From the NCBI RefSeq assembly GCF_004118265.1, contig NZ_SDHW01000010.1, forward strand, positions 1 through 64,000: DNA of 64,000 bases. Reading direction: 5' to 3'. The notes below the pieces were generated by a model. The model was given only the letters and a program-made list of their open reading frames with translations. It searched no databases and was not told the DNA's origin. Each line of letters starts with the position of its first letter. The first letter of the stretch is position 1. This DNA is from Lacibacter luteus (GTDB taxonomy: Bacteria; Bacteroidota; Bacteroidia; Chitinophagales; Chitinophagaceae). Both the position numbers and the translations under genes were made by a program. Below, piece by piece: positions 45,566-53,799 of the stretch.

Positions 45566-46594
45566 TTAAAATCTCGGACACATACTTTGTCTACGTTGAC
45601 TCTTATCGCCAAAATATTCGTTGTAGTAGCCGTTCTTGATCAACGAAAATTCATAGGCTCCGTTCGCATTATTAAAGCGTGCAAGATTGCTTGTTGTAGC
45701 ATCGTAAGTAAATGTAAAACGAATGTCTTTCCATTCGAGACCAACCATAGCAACAGCTGCATCCTTCCAGCGATAGTAAGCCCCGCCAAACACAACCACA
45801 CTTCCATCGCCCAATACATTGTGTGCAAGGTTGCCTCCAAACACAAGTTCATTGGCTTTTGCCTGCGATGAAAAATAAGCGTTGGGGTTTACAATCCAGT
45901 CGTCGTTTACTTTAAAGCTTCCATTTAAAAAACCAATGTAACGGCGTGGCACTTCGTTGGTACCGTTGCTGAAGAATGTTTCTTTGGGCTTGTTGATATG
46001 ATGTACCGAAACGCCAGCATTGATGTAAGTGTTCTCTGTTGGGAAATAAGCATAGTTCATTCCTACCTGTAAATCGAAATAAGAAGTATTCGGATTGGCA
46101 ATAATGGATTCGCCTGTAGGAGCACCTGCATCAAAAAACTTTCCATTCCATTGATTATCGAAAGTAAGCTTGGTTATATCGATACGTTTGTTGGCATAAC
46201 CGGCATTAAATCCTGCACTTAACAAGCTGCTCAAGCCTATCATTTGGTGATATGCAACAGATGCATACACTTTATTTGAACGAAGATTACCACGACCGGC
46301 AACATCATTCAGCAACACTGCACCAACACCAACCCATCCGTTTTCAATTGAATTACGAAATATCTGTGCATCGCCCCAAACACTCGCTGTGCGGTAAGGC
46401 ACAGGAATAGAAGTCCATTGATTGCGGAAGTTGCCGCCAATACGATAATCCGCTTCAGGAATAAATCCTGTATTCGCCGGGTTTGTTGTTAATGGCGAAT
46501 TCATAAATTGAGAGAAATGTAAATCCTGTGCAACTGCAGTTACTTGCAGCAACAATAAGATCAACGCAGCACCTGTAATTCGTTTACACATCAT
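45566..46594 (-). CDS. PorP/SprF family type IX secretion outer-membrane protein
   Basis: The 342-aa protein has a signal peptide (MMCKRITGAALILLLLQVTAVA) followed at once by QDLHFSQFMNSPLTTNPANTGF, the signature opening of the PorP/SprF family. The remainder is a beta-barrel (GYANKRIDITKLTFDNQWNG, VSVHHINKPKETFFSN). In Flavobacterium, SprF is needed to secrete SprB; PorP/SprF paralogues are generally paired with type-B CTD substrates. Here the gene follows, 69 nt downstream, the PKD protein that carries such a CTD, so this protein is the likely dedicated attachment partner. Confidence 0.93.
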   Translation of the reverse strand: MMCKRITGAALILLLLQVTAVAQDLHFSQFMNSPLTTNPANTGFIPEADYRIGGNFRNQWTSIPVPYRTASVWGDAQIFRNSIENGWVGVGAVLLNDVAGRGNLRSNKVYASVAYHQMIGLSSLLSAGFNAGYANKRIDITKLTFDNQWNGKFFDAGAPTGESIIANPNTSYFDLQVGMNYAYFPTENTYINAGVSVHHINKPKETFFSNGTNEVPRRYIGFLNGSFKVNDDWIVNPNAYFSSQAKANELVFGGNLAHNVLGDGSVVVFGGAYYRWKDAAVAMVGLEWKDIRFTFTYDATTSNLARFNNANGAYEFSLIKNGYYNEYFGDKSQRRQSMCPRF

Positions 46595-46663
46595 GGCTCA
46601 TCATTTAAGCATTTATTTCGCTGTCGGTCTTGGTTTTGGTCAATCAGGATATCGGGCTTCTTA

Positions 46664-49600
46664 CTATCGTATCAACGTAACATCACCTTTCTTTTTAAAA
46701 CTTTCGCCTGTAAAATATTCTACATCCAAGGTCCATGCATAAGCATCCATTGGTTGTGGCAAGCCTTTGTATTTACCATCCCAACCAATATTCTGTGTGC
46801 GGCTTTCAAACACCATCAACCCTTGTCTGTTATAAACACGCAATGTCATTTTTGTAATGCCAAAACCACGCACCATAAACACATCGTTTACACCATCGCC
46901 ATTAGGCGTAAAGGCCGAAGGCAGATCATTCACCACATTGATGATCGATTCTACAGGAATACATACGGAATCAACACAACCTGCAGCATTGGTTACAGTT
47001 TGGCACACCATATTTATTGCCGGTGATACATATTGATGAACAGGATCCCGTAGTGTTGATGTTGTGCCATCGCCAAAATCGTATAACCATTTCACCACAT
47101 CTGCAGAAGCTGTACTGGTAAAGCGTGTTGGTGTATTTTCCTGCGATGGGTTGGGATTATATGTAAAGCCAGCTGTTGGTGGCCCTACAGCCAGAAATTC
47201 ACGTTCTGTAGAATCTACACCGTTACAACTGTTAGGGTTAAAAATATATTGTTTGATGGTGTATGAGCCGGGTGTATTGTAAATAAAGCCGGGAACAGGA
47301 TTGGTTGATGTTTGACCATCACTACTTACCCATAAATATGTTAATGCGCCAAGCGAAGTGTCAACAACATTAATGGTATCGGGCACGCAAACATTTGATA
47401 AACGGAAGCCTGCTTTTATGTTATCTATAACCTGGAAGTTAACAAAGCCCGATGAATCGCCAAGATTACAATAATTGGAATCGATTAACACCAAACGAAC
47501 ATTGTACGATCCAACGCCTGGAAATGTATGTGCAACCGGCGGAGCGAAGCCCGGTATGGTATCATTTTTTGAACCATCGCCCCAAACCCACATAAATGAT
47601 TTTGGACCAAAAGGTGTTGAAGCTGTTCGTATATCGCTTGTATTGGTAAAGTTGAACGTTAAGCTGTTACAGTTTTGCCGTGCAAAGTTGAAACCCACAT
47701 CTACCGAATCGGTTGTTACCCGAATACGCATCGTAGCAGAATCTTTTACATTACAGGAGTTGCTGTCGATACCAATCACTTTTACATCAAAGAAGCCGGT
47801 GCTTGTGTAAGTATGCGTAAACGGGTTAATTGTTGTAGTATCGTTTCGTGAACCATCACCCCATATCCAGATGTATTGTTTTGCTTTACGGATAGTATCG
47901 GTAAACTGTATTGTTGCAGGCAGACAGAAGTTCAATTGTTTAGCGCCAACTGCACGCAACGACACATCAATACCTGCAAGATCGAACCGCATTTTAACCA
48001 TCCCTAAATTACAGCCGCTTCCACCAGCAGGATTAACGTTACCATAAACACCTGCTGAAATGGGGAAAGGTGATACCAGTGGCGCACCATTGCTTACGTT
48101 TTTGCAGTTTGCACAAAGGGCCTGGTAAATAACCCCATTCGCATCAAAACGGCTGGTACCTCCATCTACATGTTCTAATCCACCTCCGCCACCAAGCTGT
48201 CCAAAGAAGCTTCCATATAATTGTGATGCTGCATTTTTTTGCAGTACAAAAAAGTAAAAATCACTGCCATCAGTATTTCGTTGAAATGCATCGGGTGTAA
48301 TTGGTAATCCTGTAGTACCTGCACTTGGGTAACCTGTTCCGCCAAAATTATTTGCACCTCCTCCCCAGCCCGAAACGTATACATTCTCACAATTATCTAC
48401 CAGGAAAGCTACAGGTGAAATATTCGGACTTAACGCCCCGCTTGTTCCAAACGTAGTGGAATACACAAATGCACTAAGATCGGGACGAAGCTTTGCAATA
48501 AACTGGCGAGAATTAGCTACAGAGTAGGCCGCATTCTGTACAGGCCAGTTCCCGGTTGTTGTACCCATTACATAGGGGAAACCCCTGCTGTCGAACTGTA
48601 CCCCATATACCATATCAATGTTGCCTGTGCCGAGATAAGTTGATCTGTTTAAACTAACAGAATTGCCATTGTCCTGCAAACGTGCAAGATAACCATCGGC
48701 CACCCCCCCGTTATAAGTTGTTTGTAATGTACCGCCTGCACCCATTGGAAAGTTGGTACTACCTGTACCGCCACCAACATAGATGTTAGCTGGGTTTAAC
48801 GGATCGTAACTCAAAACAAAGCCGGCATCGTCGCCGGAACCTCCAAGAACTGTACTCCATGTGACTGACGTTGCATTTGCATTTAATTTCAGCACTACCG
48901 CATCCTGGTTACCGCTTAATCCAGATTGAAATCCGTTAGATACAGGAAAAGCGCCAGTGCCGGATGGAGATCTTGTTGAAGATGCCAGTAGAATACTTCC
49001 ATCGGCTGCAAAAATCACTTCACTACGTCCATCATCGCCATAAAAACGTTGCAGTGAATTTGCACCACCACGGCTTGCAGTAATGTTCACACCATCGTCG
49101 CCAGTACCGCCAATGCGTAACGAACCAATAATTGCCGTACCAGTGGCATTGATTTTTGTAACAAAAATATCGTAGGCGCCACCGGAACCAACCAATGTTG
49201 CCGGAAAGTTTGCACCGGAATTTGTACGACCGGCGATAACAAGATTACCTGCTGCATCTGCAATTAAGCTATGCGGTTGATCGAGCCCGTTACCACCTAA
49301 ATATGTTGCATAAATTCTTGTACGACCATCGGGCGAGAGTTTGATAATAGCAATGTCCGGAGGTACGCCGCCGGAACCTCCACCACCAGCGCCTGTGCTT
49401 TGTATTGCTCCTGCTGTTACAGGAAAACCGGTTGGCTGAGCGATACCACCACCAAAAAAACTTCCGTCGGCACCGGGCGTTGCTGTAAAGCCCCAGTTAT
49501 CGGCGGTACTGCGGCTAAATGAAGAAAACACCAACGTTGGGTCGATAACCAATACGGTTGATTTGTTATAGGCACTTACATCAAAACCTACGGTATTGCC

Positions 49601-50284
49601 GGTAACCTTATACTTATTGTTTACCACTTCACGTTTGCCGTTTACAAACTGATACGAATAAGGTTTTAACTCACGGGCTTCGCCAACTGAAGTTGACACA
49701 ATGAGTTCGTTGCTTCTGAGGCTGATTTTGTCTGCCCCATCATATCGCATTTGAATAGTGGATACATCTGCACCGGGGTAAACAACAAAATCATATTTCA
49801 ACTGATCGTCCTGAACATAATAGCGTACATCAATATTAGGATACACGTTTTTATAAGTAACAGCCTGGTAAGTTTTGCAGTTGCTTGCCCATTTTGAAGG
49901 ATCGTTTCCAATAAAAAAGTTTTCAACTCCCGGCAATGGTTTTTCCATAACAGGTGTTGAATTGAAATTTCCGCCAAGGAATTTTACACGAAATGCGTGT
50001 GCCCGCATTTTATCGGGAGCAGCAGTACGAAACTGTTGTTTGGCTGAAGAATCAAATCCATGACCATGATTAAACTCTGCTAAACGTAAATAATCTTCGG
50101 GATGATTGATTAAGATGCTGTACCCATCTTTAGTTAAAAAGAAAGCACTGTTACCAACTTCTGTTTTGAAGTGCACCTGCTGATCCCACTGTCCTTTGTT
50201 TTCTACAAAATACAATTGTGCAAAGCTGCACATTGGTACAGCCAGTAACAGAAATGGAACAGAAAGGAGTCGGAGTACTTTCAT
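46664..50284 (-). CDS. PKD-repeat protein with type-B T9SS sorting domain
   Basis: The 1,206-aa protein has a signal peptide (MKVLRLLSVPFLLLAVPMCS) and an N-terminal DUF7948-like region (FVENKGQWDQQVHFKTEVGN). A beta-propeller-type repeat region of Gly/Asn-rich repeats follows (TYLGGNGLDQPHSL, LGGSGDDAGFVL). Three or four PKD domains follow, marked by WIWGDGSRNDTT, VWGDGSKNDTIP and LYDFGDGTTS. The CHU_C-type CTD closes it (LPSAFTPNGDGVNDVFMVRG, GWDGKYKG). The CTD routes it to the cell surface by the type IX system. Its role may be adhesion or gliding; ligand unknown. It is co-oriented with the PorP/SprF gene. Confidence 0.92.
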   Translation of the reverse strand: MKVLRLLSVPFLLLAVPMCSFAQLYFVENKGQWDQQVHFKTEVGNSAFFLTKDGYSILINHPEDYLRLAEFNHGHGFDSSAKQQFRTAAPDKMRAHAFRVKFLGGNFNSTPVMEKPLPGVENFFIGNDPSKWASNCKTYQAVTYKNVYPNIDVRYYVQDDQLKYDFVVYPGADVSTIQMRYDGADKISLRSNELIVSTSVGEARELKPYSYQFVNGKREVVNNKYKVTGNTVGFDVSAYNKSTVLVIDPTLVFSSFSRSTADNWGFTATPGADGSFFGGGIAQPTGFPVTAGAIQSTGAGGGGSGGVPPDIAIIKLSPDGRTRIYATYLGGNGLDQPHSLIADAAGNLVIAGRTNSGANFPATLVGSGGAYDIFVTKINATGTAIIGSLRIGGTGDDGVNITASRGGANSLQRFYGDDGRSEVIFAADGSILLASSTRSPSGTGAFPVSNGFQSGLSGNQDAVVLKLNANATSVTWSTVLGGSGDDAGFVLSYDPLNPANIYVGGGTGSTNFPMGAGGTLQTTYNGGVADGYLARLQDNGNSVSLNRSTYLGTGNIDMVYGVQFDSRGFPYVMGTTTGNWPVQNAAYSVANSRQFIAKLRPDLSAFVYSTTFGTSGALSPNISPVAFLVDNCENVYVSGWGGGANNFGGTGYPSAGTTGLPITPDAFQRNTDGSDFYFFVLQKNAASQLYGSFFGQLGGGGGLEHVDGGTSRFDANGVIYQALCANCKNVSNGAPLVSPFPISAGVYGNVNPAGGSGCNLGMVKMRFDLAGIDVSLRAVGAKQLNFCLPATIQFTDTIRKAKQYIWIWGDGSRNDTTTINPFTHTYTSTGFFDVKVIGIDSNSCNVKDSATMRIRVTTDSVDVGFNFARQNCNSLTFNFTNTSDIRTASTPFGPKSFMWVWGDGSKNDTIPGFAPPVAHTFPGVGSYNVRLVLIDSNYCNLGDSSGFVNFQVIDNIKAGFRLSNVCVPDTINVVDTSLGALTYLWVSSDGQTSTNPVPGFIYNTPGSYTIKQYIFNPNSCNGVDSTEREFLAVGPPTAGFTYNPNPSQENTPTRFTSTASADVVKWLYDFGDGTTSTLRDPVHQYVSPAINMVCQTVTNAAGCVDSVCIPVESIINVVNDLPSAFTPNGDGVNDVFMVRGFGITKMTLRVYNRQGLMVFESRTQNIGWDGKYKGLPQPMDAYAWTLDVEYFTGESFKKKGDVTLIR

Positions 50285-50355
50285 GAGTTTTGATTCTGAT
50301 CTAATGGACTTTGAATTTAATTATTTAAAACGGAAATACCTCTGCACATATTTCG

Positions 50356-52467
50356 TTAAGCCACTTTACTCCACTCCGTTTTTCCTTTTTTCAACAACAG
50401 GTAAGATTTTAACAGCAAATTTTCTGCCGAAGAAAGGTCAGGATCGTTTTGCAGCAACTCATCGCTAAATATTTTTGCCTGCTCAAGAATTTCTTTGTCT
50501 TGGACTATACTTGCAAGCTTAAAGTTTAACGTACCGCTCTGTCTTGTTCCTTCAATATCTCCCGGTCCTCTCAAATCAAGATCTTTTTCTGCAATTAAAA
50601 AACCGTCGTTGGTGGCGCACATTATCTTTAACCGTTCCCGGGCATCATTCGTTAATTTATTGCCTGTTAAAAGAATGCAAAAACTTTGTTCACTACCCCG
50701 TCCAACCCTTCCACGAAGCTGATGCAGCTGCGAAAGACCAAAACGCTCAGCACTTTCCATCACCATCACACTTGCATTGGGCACATCTACTCCCACTTCA
50801 ATTACCGTTGTTGCCACCATAATTTGTGTGTCGTTTGTTTTAAAACGCATCATGTTGGTGTCCTTCACATCAGGCTTTTGTTTACCGTGCACCATGCTTA
50901 TGTAAAACTGTGGCTCAGGAAAAAATGCTTTCACTTCTTCATATCCCTTCATCAGGTTTTCGAAATCCATTTTCGAACTTTCTTCAATCAACGGATAAAT
51001 AAAATATGCCTGTCTGCCTTTGGCAATTTCTTTTCGCACAAAATCCATAATTGATGGTCTTGCTGTTTCGTTCCTGTGTACGGTTGTAACAGGTTTACGT
51101 CCGGGAGGTAATTCATCCATCACACTATAATCCAGATCTCCGTAAGCCGTCATGGCCATGGTACGGGGTATAGGTGTTGCCGTCATTACCAACACATGCG
51201 GGGGCAGCTTACCTTTAGTTTGTAATTCGGCACGCTGCGCCACACCAAAGCGATGTTGCTCATCAACAATTGCAAGACCAAGGTTTTGAAACTGCACCGG
51301 ATCTTCAATAAGCGCATGTGTACCTACGATCAATTGAATGTTGCCCGATTGCAGATCGTCTAATATTTTTTCCCGTTCCTTTTTTTTGGTTGAGCCCGTT
51401 AGCAGTTTAACCGTCAGCGGCATTTCACGCAAAAGATTGGATAAACTGTTGAAATGCTGTTGTGCAAGAATTTCTGTTGGTGCCATCAAACAGCTTTGAT
51501 AACCATTATCGGCTGCAAGTAACATACTCAACAATGCAACAATGGTTTTGCCACTGCCCACATCGCCCTGCAATAAGCGATTCATCTGATGACCACGGGC
51601 TGTATCCTGTCTTATTTCTTTCAGTACTCTTTTTTGCGCACCCGTTAATTGAAATGGTAAGTGATGATTGTAAAAATTATTGAACAGATCGCCTACTTTA
51701 TCAAACACAACCCCTTTCGAAAAACGATGACGATTACTTTTAATCATACCCATTCGCAGCTGTGCAATAAACAACTCTTCAAATTTCAATCTGCGCAAAG
51801 CTGCTTCGTATTGTTCCTGATCGGCTGGAAAATGAATGGAAAAATAGGCATGATACCTCGAAGGAAATTTTAGTTTATTAAGTATATGTGCCGGTAAATT
51901 TTCAGGCAAATCGTTTGGATGAAGCTGTGGCAACAGCGCTGCAGTTAGCTTGGCAATATTGCGGCCGTTAAGGCCACGCACTTTTAGTTTTTCTGTTGCA
52001 GGATAAATTGGTTCAAGTAACGATTTACCATCGGCATTGTAAGCTGTACGAACTTCCAGCTCGGGATGCACAATTTGTGGCTTGCCCATAAAAAAACCAA
52101 GCTTGCCAAACACTAAAAATTCTTCGCCGATAGCCAACATTTTTTGTACCCAGCTGATGCCCTGAAACCAGGTAAGTTCCATTGTTCCGCTGCTATCACG
52201 AATATGTGCTATTAACCGTTTACCTTTTCGTTCACCAACAACTTCAAAGTCGATTAACCGACCAGCAACCTGCACATATTCCATATGCATCGTAATTTGT
52301 CCGATAGGTGTAATTTTTGTTTTATCGAGATGACGATAAGGAAAATGTTCGAGCAGATCATTAAACGTAAAAATGCCTAACTCCTTCTTCAACAAATCTG
52401 CACGCAAAGGCCCAACACCTTTAAGGTATTCGATGGGGCTGCTTAATATCGAAGCTGTATTACTGAT
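50356..52467 (-). CDS. recG: ATP-dependent DNA helicase RecG, probable non-canonical ATC start
   Basis: The protein has 703 aa from the proposed ATC at 52467 (683 aa from TTG at 52407). Family features are the wedge domain, LLQGDVGSGKTIVALL (Walker A), the DEAH-box variant IVDEQHRFGV, LVMTATPIPRTMAMTAYGDL and the RecG signature QLRGRVGRGSEQSFC. It remodels stalled forks and Holliday junctions in the cytoplasm. The conserved N-terminal segment SSPIEYLKGVGPLRADLL continues upstream of the TTG, but no ATG/GTG/TTG covers it before a stop at 52491. ATC gives (M)SNTASILSSPIEY, a typical RecG opening. The promoter at 52508-52537 agrees with this start. Confidence 0.93.
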   Translation of the reverse strand: MSNTASILSSPIEYLKGVGPLRADLLKKELGIFTFNDLLEHFPYRHLDKTKITPIGQITMHMEYVQVAGRLIDFEVVGERKGKRLIAHIRDSSGTMELTWFQGISWVQKMLAIGEEFLVFGKLGFFMGKPQIVHPELEVRTAYNADGKSLLEPIYPATEKLKVRGLNGRNIAKLTAALLPQLHPNDLPENLPAHILNKLKFPSRYHAYFSIHFPADQEQYEAALRRLKFEELFIAQLRMGMIKSNRHRFSKGVVFDKVGDLFNNFYNHHLPFQLTGAQKRVLKEIRQDTARGHQMNRLLQGDVGSGKTIVALLSMLLAADNGYQSCLMAPTEILAQQHFNSLSNLLREMPLTVKLLTGSTKKKEREKILDDLQSGNIQLIVGTHALIEDPVQFQNLGLAIVDEQHRFGVAQRAELQTKGKLPPHVLVMTATPIPRTMAMTAYGDLDYSVMDELPPGRKPVTTVHRNETARPSIMDFVRKEIAKGRQAYFIYPLIEESSKMDFENLMKGYEEVKAFFPEPQFYISMVHGKQKPDVKDTNMMRFKTNDTQIMVATTVIEVGVDVPNASVMVMESAERFGLSQLHQLRGRVGRGSEQSFCILLTGNKLTNDARERLKIMCATNDGFLIAEKDLDLRGPGDIEGTRQSGTLNFKLASIVQDKEILEQAKIFSDELLQNDPDLSSAENLLLKSYLLLKKGKTEWSKVA

Positions 52468-52507
52468 AGTAGTCTTTAAGCCGTGAAATTATTGAAGAAT
52501 CGCTTTA

Positions 52508-52537
52508 CAAAATTAGCGCTGTGCTTTTTCCCACAAA
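52508..52537 (-). promoter_or_regulatory. recG promoter (TTTG-N18-TAATTTTG)
   Basis: On the minus strand TTTG (52537-52534) is followed after 18 nt by TAATTTTG (52515-52508). The TAA stop of the glycosyltransferase gene (52515-52513) is the first three bases of the -7 box, so the promoter is embedded in the end of that gene. Confidence 0.7.
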
Positions 52538-53661
52538 ACAGATTGGCCTGTTGTAAAATACCGAACAAGTCCGGCCATCATAGCCGCATGCATAAACACA
52601 ATATAAAATGGTACAGTAAAAAGAAAGAAGGATTGTTTTTGTTTTGACAAAACATAGCCTGCCAACGCAAAAACGTAAAACAGTAGCTGCATTAAAAAAA
52701 AGCTATAAAAAAAGATTCCTTCATTTGCAAGCAGAAGCATTGCGTTTGAAAGCAGCAGAATAATTAATGCAGGTCCGCAAAACAACCAACGCAACACCCT
52801 GTGCGAAAAAAACTGAAAGCTTAACAACGGATAACGGAAAGGGTTTAATGCCTTTTTTACAAGAAACAACGACTGGATGCCGCCGGCAGCAATACGGAGT
52901 TTTCGTTTCCATTCGTCGTGTAACGAAAGCGATGCAACTTCTGTACTAACAGCATCTGCAGCATAAACTACTTTCTTTCCCTGCATGTTTATTGCTAACG
53001 ATAAAAAGAAGTCGTCGGTTATTGCTTGTACCGGAATAGGAACAAATAATTCTTTTTTAAAAGCAAACAACTCCCCTGCAGCACCAACCACCGTATAAAA
53101 CTTTGTTTCCTGTTTTTTTAACCACGATTCGTAACGCCAATACAACCCTTCGCCCGAAATGTTGGTACCTTTCGCATCCATTACCTTTTTCTCGCCTGCA
53201 ACAGCTCCTGTAGCAGCATCATTTAATTTAACCACAAGCGTTTTTATTGTTTGTACAGTAAGCAACGTATTTGCATCAGTAACAACAATAAACTCATGCA
53301 CTGCTTTTTCTACTGCCTCGTTTACGGCAGCAGATTTTCCTTTCCGTTCGTTGGATTGAAGCACCAGTACAGCAGGAAAAGAAGAAGCAATAGCAACAGT
53401 ACCATCGGTTGAACCTTGTGCAGCAACAATTAGCTGTATACGTTCGGGTGGATAATCGGACGCAAGTGTATTTTTGATTTTGCTGGCTATTACAGCTTCT
53501 TCATTATATGCCGCAATAATTATAGTAACAAACGGCCATTCTGCCTGTACGGTATTTAATTGCATGTTTTTAAATGCAGCAAGAACCGATAACAGTAACG
53601 GGTATCCCACATAACTATACAACAGAATAACAACAGCCGTGTAAAACAAAGCAGCCCCCAT
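52513..53661 (-). CDS. Family 2 glycosyltransferase, membrane-anchored
   Basis: The 382-aa protein starts with a hydrophobic segment (LFYTAVVILLYSYVGYPLLL). A GT2 catalytic domain follows (VTIIIAAYNEEAVIASKIKN, the metal-binding-type VVTDANTLL, and a DDFFLSLAINMQG). Three C-terminal membrane spans close it (WLFCGPALIILLLSNAM onward). This is the arrangement of processive or cell-surface polysaccharide glycosyltransferases. Acceptor and sugar unknown. It is divergent from the caspase-like gene; the 138-bp gap contains palindromes. Confidence 0.9.
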   Translation of the reverse strand: MGAALFYTAVVILLYSYVGYPLLLSVLAAFKNMQLNTVQAEWPFVTIIIAAYNEEAVIASKIKNTLASDYPPERIQLIVAAQGSTDGTVAIASSFPAVLVLQSNERKGKSAAVNEAVEKAVHEFIVVTDANTLLTVQTIKTLVVKLNDAATGAVAGEKKVMDAKGTNISGEGLYWRYESWLKKQETKFYTVVGAAGELFAFKKELFVPIPVQAITDDFFLSLAINMQGKKVVYAADAVSTEVASLSLHDEWKRKLRIAAGGIQSLFLVKKALNPFRYPLLSFQFFSHRVLRWLFCGPALIILLLSNAMLLLANEGIFFYSFFLMQLLFYVFALAGYVLSKQKQSFFLFTVPFYIVFMHAAMMAGLVRYFTTGQSVLWEKAQR

Positions 53662-53679
53662 GCAATAAAAATAGAAAGA

Positions 53680-53751
53680 ATGAAGCGAACCGCTTCATGA
53701 AACCCGTGAATAAGACTAAAATACCTTCAAGTGGGTATGATAACCGGTTAT
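53680..53751. promoter_or_regulatory. Palindrome-rich divergent control region
   Basis: Between the divergent GT2 and caspase-like starts: ATGAAGCG-AAC-CGCTTCAT (53680-53698), a perfect 8-bp inverted repeat, then ATACC...GGTAT (53720-53737) and the perfect 12-bp palindrome ATAACCGGTTAT (53740-53751). Operator function is inferred only from position and symmetry. Confidence 0.45.
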
Positions 53752-53799
53752 TATAATTCCTATTATTGCTTCGAAATAGTTACAACCACCTGTTACAAC

